64,000 nt of DNA from Psychroserpens mesophilus (lineage in GTDB: Bacteria > Bacteroidota > Bacteroidia > Flavobacteriales > Flavobacteriaceae): contig NZ_JXJP01000002.1 in the NCBI RefSeq assembly GCF_000826645.1, forward strand, positions 280,863 to 344,862, given 5' to 3'. The notes under the pieces are model-generated. The model was not told the origin of the DNA. It searched no databases and worked only from the letters and a program-made list of their open reading frames with translations. Positions 56,613 to 64,000 of this stretch are shown here, piece after piece (the stretch's first letter is position 1; each line of letters begins with the position of its first letter). A program made the position numbers and the translations under genes.

Positions 56613-56703
56613 AACAACTAACAACTAACAACTAACAACTAACAACTAACAACTAACAACTAACAACTAACAACTAACAACTAACAACTAACAACTAACA
56701 ACT
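56613..56703. repeat. Heptanucleotide tandem array, 13 copies of AACAACT
   Basis: From 56613 to 56703 the unit AACAACT repeats 13 times without error, followed by a shortened copy. It ends 5 bases from the sigma gene's stop at 56709 and lies in the sigma-to-fecR spacer, 128 bases upstream of the fecR start on that strand. It is not coding. Confidence 0.95.
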
Positions 56704-56708
56704 ACAAC

Positions 56709-57224
56709 TTAAAGTTCATCAATATCTTCTCTAAGTTTTTTTAGCGCGCCATAAATTCGTTTTTCAACAGCTTTAGTTGAAATATCTAAGAGTTGTGCTA
56801 TTTCTTTAAAACGTTTGCCTTCAACACGATTCATTAAAAATGCCACACGTTGCGCTTCGGTGAGATTTGCAATGGCTGTATTCAATTTCTCGTGATATTC
56901 TTTTTCTTGTAATAAAAATTCAGGTGTTTCATTAGTACTGAATTTTGGTTTTATTTGCTCATGCTTGCGAACCACTTTTTGATGTGCGTAAGCATTGAGC
57001 ATTAAGTTGTTCGCTGTAGTAAATAAAAAGCTTTTGGCTTTATCTGGCGAAATTTTTCCACAGTTTTCCCAAAGCTTAACGAAGGCTTCTTGGACTTTAT
57101 CTTTTGGGCTAAGCGTGCTGCCAAACTTATAAAATAAGAAGTTGTTGAGGTCTTTTGAGTATTTAGTAAACAGTGAAGAAAATAACCGTTCTTCACAGAT
57201 GTTGTCGTTAAGCGGTTTTGACAT
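56709..57224 (-). CDS. ECF-type RNA polymerase sigma factor (FecI-like)
   Basis: A 171-residue product with region 2 (FTKYSKDLNNFLFYKFG ... EAFVKLWENCGK) and region 4 (LTEAQRVAFLMNRVEGKRFKEIAQLLDIS, the helix-turn-helix). It is the first gene of the fecI-fecR-TonB operon, so it probably drives its own cluster. The promoter it recognises cannot be read here. Confidence 0.93.
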   Translation of the reverse strand: MSKPLNDNICEERLFSSLFTKYSKDLNNFLFYKFGSTLSPKDKVQEAFVKLWENCGKISPDKAKSFLFTTANNLMLNAYAHQKVVRKHEQIKPKFSTNETPEFLLQEKEYHEKLNTAIANLTEAQRVAFLMNRVEGKRFKEIAQLLDISTKAVEKRIYGALKKLREDIDEL

Positions 57225-57566
57225 CGTTTGTGACTTGAAACTAAGTTTTAAATTTATGTAAAGGTAGGGGATTTTTATATTTAGCTGTTATATATAAAAA
57301 TAATAGCAAAAATTTATTAAGGGTTAAAAGGGTTATCTAAAAAGACTATTATTTTTTGAAATTCATAAATCATTAGTAAAACTGAACCACTTAGTTTTTA
57401 GTTTTAGTTTTTAGTTGGAAAAAAAGGATTACTGTTTAAGTAATCCTTTTTTTATGGTTTAATTTATACTGCATCACTTTATAAATACATCACAAATACT
57501 TAAATTTGCATTTTTCCAGATACACCTAGAATAATTAGTGTGCATTAATTAATTTGAAGAAAGACT
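57225..57566. promoter_or_regulatory. 342-base divergent region between the sigma gene and ffh
   Basis: No gene. A terminator-like hairpin has stem AAAAAGGATTACT 57421-57433 with AGTAATCCTTTTT 57439-57451 and loop GTTTA, then T-run. It resembles the one after rplQ, but no plus-strand gene precedes it. A -7 box TAAATTTG at 57501-57508 then gives ffh a leader of about 50 bases. A weaker GCTGTTAT/ATAATAGC inverted repeat is visible near 57285-57310. Confidence 0.6.
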
Positions 57567-58895
57567 ATGTTTAATAATTTAAGTGAAAAGTTAGATAAGG
57601 CGTTACATGTATTAAAAGGACATGGAAGTATTACTGAAGTCAATGTTGCTGAAACTTTAAAGGAAGTTAGAAGAGCTTTACTCGATGCCGATGTTAACTT
57701 TAAAATAGCTAAAGAGTTTACAAATAAAGTTAAAGAAAAAGCATTAGGGCAAAACGTTTTAACAAGCTTACAGCCAGGACAGTTAATGGTGAAACTTGTT
57801 AAAGACGAATTAACTGAGCTTATGGGAGGTGATGCTGAAGGTATAAACCTCTCAGGTAATCCAACGGTTATTCTAATGTCTGGTTTACAAGGTTCTGGTA
57901 AAACAACATTCTCTGGAAAATTAGCTAATTACCTAAGAAATAAAAAAACGAAGAAACCATTATTAGTAGCTTGTGATGTGTATCGTCCTGCTGCAATTGA
58001 TCAGTTACATGTTGTTGGTGATCAACTTAATATTGAGGTGTATAGTGATAAAGGAAATAATGACCCTGTTGCTATTGCTCAAGCTGGTATTGTTCATGCT
58101 AAAGCTAATGGTCATAATGTAGTTATTATAGATACTGCTGGTCGTTTAGCTGTTGATGAAGCGATGATGACCGAAATTTCTAACATTCATAAAGCAATAC
58201 AGCCTCAGGAAACATTGTTTGTTGTAGACTCGATGACAGGTCAGGATGCGGTAAATACGGCAAAAGCCTTTAATGATATCCTGAATTTTGATGGTGTTAT
58301 TCTTACCAAATTAGATGGTGATACTCGAGGTGGAGCAGCGATTTCTATTAAATCTGTTGTAAACAAACCAATTAAATTTATTGGTACAGGGGAGAAGATG
58401 GAAGCCATTGATGTCTTTTATCCATCACGTATGGCAGATCGTATTCTGGGAATGGGAGATGTTGTGTCTCTTGTAGAAAGAGCTCAGGAGCAATACGATG
58501 AGGAAGAAGCGAGAAAGATTCAGAAGAAAATTGCTAAAAATCAATTCGGATTTGATGACTTCTTAAAGCAAATTCAGCAAATCAAAAAGATGGGTAATAT
58601 GAAAGACCTTATCGGAATGATTCCTGGTGCTGGAAAAATGATGAAAGATGTCGATATTGATGATGATGCTTTTAAAGGAATAGAAGCGATTATTCATTCT
58701 ATGACACCTGAAGAACGTTCAAATCCTTCAGTAATTAATTCAAGCCGAAAAAAGCGTATTGGGAAAGGTTCTGGAACTTCTGTTCAGGAAGTGAATCAGT
58801 TACTTAAACAATTCGATCAGATGAGCAAAATGATGAAGATGATGCAAGGTGGAAAAGGTAAAGCCATGATGCAAGCTATGAAAGGTATGAGATAA
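57567..58895 (+). CDS. ffh: Signal recognition particle protein Ffh
   Basis: GTPase that targets nascent inner-membrane proteins to SecY. The 442-residue product has an N domain, then G1 GLQGSGKTT, DTAGRLAVDE and TKLDGDTRGGAA in the G domain, and a C-terminal Met-rich M domain (MSKMMKMMQGGKGKAMMQAM) that binds signal peptides and 4.5S RNA. Confidence 0.97.
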   Translation: MFNNLSEKLDKALHVLKGHGSITEVNVAETLKEVRRALLDADVNFKIAKEFTNKVKEKALGQNVLTSLQPGQLMVKLVKDELTELMGGDAEGINLSGNPTVILMSGLQGSGKTTFSGKLANYLRNKKTKKPLLVACDVYRPAAIDQLHVVGDQLNIEVYSDKGNNDPVAIAQAGIVHAKANGHNVVIIDTAGRLAVDEAMMTEISNIHKAIQPQETLFVVDSMTGQDAVNTAKAFNDILNFDGVILTKLDGDTRGGAAISIKSVVNKPIKFIGTGEKMEAIDVFYPSRMADRILGMGDVVSLVERAQEQYDEEEARKIQKKIAKNQFGFDDFLKQIQQIKKMGNMKDLIGMIPGAGKMMKDVDIDDDAFKGIEAIIHSMTPEERSNPSVINSSRKKRIGKGSGTSVQEVNQLLKQFDQMSKMMKMMQGGKGKAMMQAMKGMR

Positions 58896-58962
58896 TACAC
58901 ATCCTTTTACCATAATTAATAACTAGGTCTGGATTCAGTTTGACCTGATAAATAAAACCAAC

Positions 58963-59838
58963 ATGACAATTTTAGACGGAAAAAAAGTAAGCAACGATAT
59001 CAAAGACGAAATTACTGAGCAAGTCAAAAAAATGAAAGCTAAGGGAGAAAAAGTGCCTCATTTAGCTGCTGTTATAGTTGGAAACGATGGCGCTAGTTTA
59101 ACTTATGTTGGTAGTAAAGTTCGTGCTTGCGAACGCGTTGGCTTTGAGTCTACTATGGTTCGTATGTCTAATACTACTAGTGAAATTGAGCTTCTGGATA
59201 AAATTGAAGAGTTAAATCAAAATGATGATATCGATGGTTTCATCATTCAGTTGCCACTTCCTCCTCAAATCAACACTCAAAAAGTATTAATGGCTGTAGA
59301 TCCAAGTAAAGATGTTGACGGATTTCATCCTGAAAACTTTGGAAAAATGGCACTTGACATGAGTACATTTATTCCGGCTACACCTTTTGGAATTCTCGAA
59401 TTACTTGATCGCTATGATGTTGAAACAAAAGGGAAACATACCGTTGTTATAGGAAGAAGTCATATTGTTGGAAGACCAATGAGCATTCTTATGGGTCGTA
59501 AAGGCTTTCCAGGAAACTCAACTGTGACACTTACACATAGCCACACGAAAAATATTACACAAATAACCTCACAGGCAGATATCATTATTTCGGCACTTGG
59601 TGTTCCTAACTTTCTTAAAGCAGAAATGGTCAAAGATGATGCTGTTATCATTGATGTTGGAATTACTAGAGTTCCCGATGAAAGTTCTCCAAAAGGATAC
59701 ATCATCACAGGAGATGTTGATTTTGAAAACGTTAGTAAAAAAGCAAGTTTTATTACGCCAGTTCCGGGTGGTGTTGGTCCAATGACAATTGCAATGTTAC
59801 TCAAAAACACCTTACTTGCAAGAGAACAACGAATGTAA
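58963..59838 (+). CDS. folD: Bifunctional methylenetetrahydrofolate dehydrogenase/cyclohydrolase
   Basis: Interconverts one-carbon folates with NADP. The 291-residue product has HLAAVIVGNDGASLTYVGSK, the catalytic-loop motif GFIIQLPLPPQI, DVDGFHPEN and the nucleotide motif VIGRSHIVGRPMS, ending in TPVPGGVGPMTIAMLL. It lies 67 bases after ffh. Confidence 0.97.
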   Translation: MTILDGKKVSNDIKDEITEQVKKMKAKGEKVPHLAAVIVGNDGASLTYVGSKVRACERVGFESTMVRMSNTTSEIELLDKIEELNQNDDIDGFIIQLPLPPQINTQKVLMAVDPSKDVDGFHPENFGKMALDMSTFIPATPFGILELLDRYDVETKGKHTVVIGRSHIVGRPMSILMGRKGFPGNSTVTLTHSHTKNITQITSQADIIISALGVPNFLKAEMVKDDAVIIDVGITRVPDESSPKGYIITGDVDFENVSKKASFITPVPGGVGPMTIAMLLKNTLLAREQRM

Positions 59839-59889
59839 TTTTCTTTTCATTCAAAGCTTAGCAAAGCATCTTTTATATTATATTGCTTT

Positions 59890-60603
59890 GTGCAATTTAT
59901 AGTTTTTTCTTCTCTACAAAGAGTTACAATTGGTTCTCTAGAACACATCATGCCTATTGGTATTGCGGTTTTGTTTTCTATACTTTTAATCCGATTTGCT
60001 AAACACTCTTCTCATGCCAAAGTAAAACGCTTTTTATTTAATAGTTTGGCCATTTTCGTTTCTCTAAGTGTCCTTAGTTTTCATCTGTATCATATTTATT
60101 TTGAATCCTACAATATAAAAACAGACTTACCGCTATATTTATGTAGTCTAGTAGCTTTAATAATCCCCGTGTTCTCTTATTACAGAAAATATTGGATGTT
60201 TGAGGTTTTAGTATTTTGGATTATCGCTGGAACTTTACAAGGTGTTATAACTCCAGACATTGCAATTGGGTACCCTAGTTTTGATTTTTTTAGATATTGG
60301 ATTGTTCATCTCGGACTCTTAGCTATTATTTTTTATGCCATTTTTGTTTTTAAAATGAGACCAAGATTTAAGAGTGTGTTTAAGTCCTTTTTTGCACTTC
60401 AGTTGTATGTTATTTTAATAGTAATCATAAATTTTATCCTTGATGCAAACTATTTTTATTTAAACGAAAAGCCTAAATCTGCATCGCTTTTAGACTATTT
60501 TGGAGATTGGCCGTATTATATAATTATTACACAATTAATTGTAATACCTCTCTTCCTGCTGATCTATCTTGTGTTTTATTCAGCTTCACTCAGACGATAT
60601 TAA
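59890..60603 (+). CDS. YwaF-like (TIGR02206) integral membrane protein
   Basis: A 237-residue product with six or seven hydrophobic segments, ending in a basic tail (SASLRRY). EHIMPIGIAVLF, LPLYLCSLVALIIPV and FEVLVFWIIAGTLQGVITPD fit the YwaF/TIGR02206 family, whose function is unknown. The start used is GTG at 59890; an in-frame ATG at 59950 lies right before the first transmembrane segment and is an alternative. It is 51 bases after folD, possibly in the same transcript. Confidence 0.8.
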   Translation: MQFIVFSSLQRVTIGSLEHIMPIGIAVLFSILLIRFAKHSSHAKVKRFLFNSLAIFVSLSVLSFHLYHIYFESYNIKTDLPLYLCSLVALIIPVFSYYRKYWMFEVLVFWIIAGTLQGVITPDIAIGYPSFDFFRYWIVHLGLLAIIFYAIFVFKMRPRFKSVFKSFFALQLYVILIVIINFILDANYFYLNEKPKSASLLDYFGDWPYYIIITQLIVIPLFLLIYLVFYSASLRRY

Positions 60604-60899
60604 TAAATTAGTGAAATGTATGTTGTTGTTTCACAGTTATTTAATATTAAATTTCAATTGAAAGTGAAATTTCTTACAACCTAAATCGCTTAAACTACTT
60701 TTTTAGGGAATAATCTAAAAGTCCCTTCATCATTATCAATTTTTCGTAGATTGATCATCGTTTTAATATCACATTCTCCCTACAGATATTAATTATATAC
60801 AATAGCATTTTTTTTATGGTTGATTAATAGCCTATCAACCCAAATTTACATCAATATGTAATCCATTTATGTTTGGTTTAATCACTAAAACCAATCATT
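60604..60899. promoter_or_regulatory. 296-base region upstream of the giant surface protein
   Basis: No gene seen. TATGTTTG at 60868-60875 fits the -7 consensus, 24 bases before the ATG at 60900. An inverted repeat GGTTGAT 60818-60824 / ATCAACC 60834-60840 sits about 45 bases upstream of that box and could be an operator. Confidence 0.45.
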
Positions 60900-63800
60900 A
60901 TGAATGCTGTAGCTATTAATTCAACTAAAACGTGTTGTAAAACTAACAACACCTTATTATTTAAGTCTAAAGTCAAGAAGCAACTGCTGTTTTTTCTGAC
61001 TTTTTTGTTTTTAGGACCTTTTCTAACCTTTGGGCAAACGTTTTCAGGAACAACTGGTAACATTGACGATAATAATTGTCCAACAACAAATGATTTTACA
61101 GCTTCTGTTTCAGGTGTTGGAGTGCTAGGTACAACGAAGTTTTTTAACGAGGTAGTTATTAATATTACACATTCGTTCGATGGAGATCTCGAAATGACTT
61201 TAATTGCACCAGGTGGATCGCCTTCGGTAGTATTATCTTCAAATAATGGAGGAGGTGGAGATAACTTTACCGATACCCATTTTAGATCTGATGCCACGTC
61301 ATCTATAACCTCAGGTTCTGCTCCATTTACCGGAAATTATCGTCCAGAAGGAGATCTTACTGCTTTTGATGCAATTAATGCAGATGGTGTATGGACTTTA
61401 AGTGTATGCGATGATGCCAGTCAGGATATAGGATCACTAGATTCATGGGAAATTACTTTTGGAACTGAAGCAGTCGAGCCTTTTGATTGCACAAACCCTA
61501 TCAATCCATCACCTTCGTGTAATGCGCTAAACGTAATTGTTGTTTTAGATGAATCTGGTTCAATCGATTCTAGTACAGAAAGTCAGGTAGAAGCTGCGTC
61601 TTTAGCACTCGCTAACGCATTAAAAGATACTGGAGCAGAATTAGCATTTGTTGAATTTGCTTCTTCAGCTGATATTCCTACCTATGGAGGTTTTACAGGT
61701 TGGAATACGGTTAATCAGGCTTACATCGATGGACTTAACAACGCAACTACTGGTTTAGTAGCACAATATGGCAGTAATGCTAACACTACAGATCAATTTA
61801 CCAATTGGGAAGATGCCTTATTAAAAGTGTTAGATTTAAATGCTATCATGACAGCAGATATCGTTCTGTTCATGACCGATGGAAATCCAAACAGATCTGT
61901 TGATGGCTCAGGAAACCCAACGTCTTCAGGAGATCACGTGCAAGATGCAGCAGACCAGGCATGTCTTATAAAACAACAAGGATCACATATCTTTTCATTA
62001 GGTGTTGGTTCCGATATAAATGTAACAAACCTTATTAGTGTTACTGGACCAATTCAAGATGATGGACCAGGAAATCCTACACTTACCGTTTTATCTGCAG
62101 ATTATGGTTTAATATCTGCTGGAGATTTAACGCAATGTTTCTTAGATATTGCTCAAAGTGGTTGTAATAACGATTTGGCTTTAGAGAAAACGGTTTATGC
62201 TGGTCATAATAATGGTGCAGGTTGCGATGGTGCTAAAATCATTCCTAATCCTAATGATTCTAAGGTAACGTATTGCTTTACAATTACAAATGATGGTGAT
62301 CAAACCATAAATAATATGGATTTTTCAGATGCTGATATAGGAATTAACGAAAATGATTTAACTCCAGCTTTCCAAACGTCTATGACATCAGGTCAATCGA
62401 TAACGTATTATTATGAAACAACATTCTCAGGTGGTCAATCTTTCCCTTTCCTTAATACAGCTGAAGTAACTGGCGAAACACCTACAGGAGATCCGTTAAG
62501 TGATAGTAGTTCTGCTGAGGTTACCGAGCCATTGTGTAATCCTCCAGGTTTAACAACTGAAAACGGAGCAGTATGTGCAGAAAATCAAACAAGTATCGAT
62601 TTGTCAACGTTAGTAAGCTCTGGAGGAACTGTATCATATCATTCCAGCCAGATAGATGCCGATAACAATGATAATGCACTTACAGATACTAATGTAAGTC
62701 CGCTAGTGGAAACAACGTATTATGTTCGAAGTGAGGTAGCAGCAGATTGCTTTGTTACTGATACTATTACAATTTCTATAAATCCTCTGCCAAATGCAGA
62801 AGCAGATGGAGGAGAATTAAATTGCTTGATTCTCACTGTTCAATTGACAGGTTCAAGTTCTACTGCTGGAGTTACGTATTCTTGGTCAGGACCAAATTCA
62901 TTTAGCTCAAACGATCAAAATCCTGTTGCTAGTGATGAGGGTATTTATACATTAACTGTAACAGAGACGCAGACTGGATGTACTGCTACTGCTACAGCGT
63001 CTGTGACTTCAGATACTACAGCACCAACAGCAAATGCAGGCGCAAATACAGAACTGACCTGTACAACTTTGGAAGTGACTCTTGACGGCTCAGGAAGTTC
63101 CACAAATCCAGATGCGGACTTATCGTACTTATGGAGTGGACCGAATGGTTTTTCAGCAGCTACGGAAGATATCACAGTTAGTGAAGCAGGAACCTATACT
63201 TTAACGGTTACGGATAATGACAATGGTTGTTCAGCAATGAGCAGTGCAGATGTAACTGAGGATTCTGAAAAGCCTTCAGCAGACGCAGGAGCAAATGCAG
63301 AATTGACTTGCACAACACTTGAAGTGGTTCTTGATGGATCAGGAAGTTCCACAAATCCAGATGCGGACTTATCGTACTTATGGAGTGGACCTAATGGTTA
63401 TTCAGCAGCTACGGAAGATATTACAGTCAGTGAAGCAGGAACCTATACTTTAACGGTTACAGATAATGATAATGGTTGTTCAGCAATGAGTGAAGCAGAG
63501 GTGAATTTAGATACAACTACACCAACAGCAGACGCAGGCGCAAATGCAGAATTGACTTGTACAACTTTGGAAGTGACTCTTGATGGCTCAGGAAGTTCCA
63601 CAAATCCAGATGCAGATTTATCGTACTCATGGAGTGGCCCAAATGGTTATTCAGCAGCTACGGAAGATATCACAGTTAGTGAAGCAGGAACCTATACCTT
63701 AACCGTTACGGATAATGATAATGGTTGTTCAGCAATGAGTGAAGCAGAGGTGAGTTTAGATACAACTATACCAACAGCAGACGCAGGCGCAAATGCAGAA

Positions 63801-64000
63801 CTGACTTGTACAACACTTGAAGTGACTCTTGATGGCTCAGGAAGTTCCACAAATCCAGATGCAGATTTAAGCTATTCATGGAGTGGACCGAATGGTTTTT
63901 CAGCAGCTACGGAAGATATTACAGTCAGTGAAGCAGGAACCTATACCTTAACCGTTACAGATAATGACAATGGTTGTTCAGCAATGAGCAGTGCAGATGT
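60900..64000 (+). CDS. Giant surface adhesin: P domain, VWA, conserved-repeat domain, Ig/PKD-like repeats (5' part)
   Basis: Open at the window end, at least 1033 codons. It starts MNAVAINSTKTCC and has a long polar n-region before a hydrophobic signal core (about 29-45, ending near TFGQ). Residues 47-195 resemble a proprotein-convertase P domain (INITHSFDGDLEMTLIAPGG). A VWA domain has MIDAS residues Asp217, Ser219 and Ser221 (DESGS) and MTDG at Asp327. A DUF11-like domain (LALEKTVYAGHNN, about 424-535) follows. From 63021 there are 83-residue repeats. A T9SS sorting domain would be expected at the unseen end. Confidence 0.88.
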   Translation, partial: MNAVAINSTKTCCKTNNTLLFKSKVKKQLLFFLTFLFLGPFLTFGQTFSGTTGNIDDNNCPTTNDFTASVSGVGVLGTTKFFNEVVINITHSFDGDLEMTLIAPGGSPSVVLSSNNGGGGDNFTDTHFRSDATSSITSGSAPFTGNYRPEGDLTAFDAINADGVWTLSVCDDASQDIGSLDSWEITFGTEAVEPFDCTNPINPSPSCNALNVIVVLDESGSIDSSTESQVEAASLALANALKDTGAELAFVEFASSADIPTYGGFTGWNTVNQAYIDGLNNATTGLVAQYGSNANTTDQFTNWEDALLKVLDLNAIMTADIVLFMTDGNPNRSVDGSGNPTSSGDHVQDAADQACLIKQQGSHIFSLGVGSDINVTNLISVTGPIQDDGPGNPTLTVLSADYGLISAGDLTQCFLDIAQSGCNNDLALEKTVYAGHNNGAGCDGAKIIPNPNDSKVTYCFTITNDGDQTINNMDFSDADIGINENDLTPAFQTSMTSGQSITYYYETTFSGGQSFPFLNTAEVTGETPTGDPLSDSSSAEVTEPLCNPPGLTTENGAVCAENQTSIDLSTLVSSGGTVSYHSSQIDADNNDNALTDTNVSPLVETTYYVRSEVAADCFVTDTITISINPLPNAEADGGELNCLILTVQLTGSSSTAGVTYSWSGPNSFSSNDQNPVASDEGIYTLTVTETQTGCTATATASVTSDTTAPTANAGANTELTCTTLEVTLDGSGSSTNPDADLSYLWSGPNGFSAATEDITVSEAGTYTLTVTDNDNGCSAMSSADVTEDSEKPSADAGANAELTCTTLEVVLDGSGSSTNPDADLSYLWSGPNGYSAATEDITVSEAGTYTLTVTDNDNGCSAMSEAEVNLDTTTPTADAGANAELTCTTLEVTLDGSGSSTNPDADLSYSWSGPNGYSAATEDITVSEAGTYTLTVTDNDNGCSAMSEAEVSLDTTIPTADAGANAELTCTTLEVTLDGSGSSTNPDADLSYSWSGPNGFSAATEDITVSEAGTYTLTVTDNDNGCSAMSSAD
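63021..64000 (+). repeat. Near-identical 249-bp tandem repeats in the adhesin gene
   Basis: The GTGAAGCAGGAACCTATAC block recurs at 63181, 63430, 63679 and 63928, exactly 249 bases (83 residues) apart; three full units and about 224 bases of a fourth are in view. Neighbouring copies differ by only scattered bases. A much more diverged copy of the same domain precedes them (about 62780-63020). Confidence 0.93.

Noticed and set aside
56613..56703. Heptanucleotide array as a CRISPR array
   Set aside because: The unit is 7 bases with no spacers, and no cas genes are near; it is a simple tandem repeat.
60878..61297. Minus-strand open frame at the start of the adhesin gene
   Set aside because: It overlaps the P-domain coding sequence in antisense and has no recognisable features.
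62945..63175. Minus-strand open frame in the 249-bp repeat region
   Set aside because: Antisense to the repeats; Val/Ser-rich product without a family.

Overview
The window is a low-GC chromosome segment of a Bacteroidota bacterium, almost certainly a marine-type Flavobacteriaceae member. Four things point there: the ribosomal-protein order running into carA, eno and gltA; promoters of the form TTG-N17-23-TAnnTTTG with few purine-rich ribosome binding sites; type IX secretion (T9SS) C-terminal sorting domains; and family-specific gene pairs such as ftsH/rsfS facing birA, and pyrE facing a NUDIX gene. I would not name a genus. I see no tRNA, rRNA, CRISPR array, insertion sequence or prophage.

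Layout. 1-10866 (+) is the S10/spc/alpha ribosomal cluster, from the tail of rplV through secY, infA, rpmJ, rpsD and rpoA to rplQ. Several spacers in it fold into hairpins, and one between rpsK and rpsD looks like a terminator followed by a new promoter and leader. 10953-16800 carries carA, eno, an outer-membrane DUF481-like gene, gltA and ddaH, with clear terminators. 16828-25500 is mixed: DUF421 protein, a 20-cysteine copper-storage-like protein, a bacterial GH3 protein, a membrane-anchored HExxH protein, a radical SAM/DUF4130 pair of unknown function, an Old Yellow Enzyme homologue and a T9SS-exported M28 peptidase. 25225-30052 (-) is a phospholipid and membrane-quality block (acyl-CoA-binding protein, psd, cdsA, LUD, ftsH, rsfS), facing birA. 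30877-32736 holds an SRPBCC gene, pyrE and a NUDIX gene.

32740-36103 (-) is a tight three-gene operon (RimK-like ATP-grasp, GCS2-type carboxylate-amine ligase, N-formylglutamate amidohydrolase-like). It looks like a pathway making or trimming an amide-linked metabolite and is my leading candidate for an under-described system; an M14 carboxypeptidase lipoprotein lies just upstream on the same strand. 38089-45817 holds ctlX, a CpeT-like lipoprotein, an orphan TPR histidine kinase, a GH53 galactanase and argS.

45995-51121 encodes a 1708-residue T9SS cargo built from nine imperfect repeats of about 148 residues, followed by an LpxR-like gene. 52200-57224 (-) is a FecI/FecR/TonB-receptor regulatory and uptake operon with a 13-copy heptanucleotide array between the sigma and anti-sigma genes. 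57567-60603 holds ffh, folD and a YwaF-like membrane protein. 60900-64000 is the start of a giant surface protein (P domain, VWA, conserved-repeat domain, then near-identical 249-bp repeats) that runs off the window end.

All family calls are from reading motifs in the translated sequence; no database search was run.
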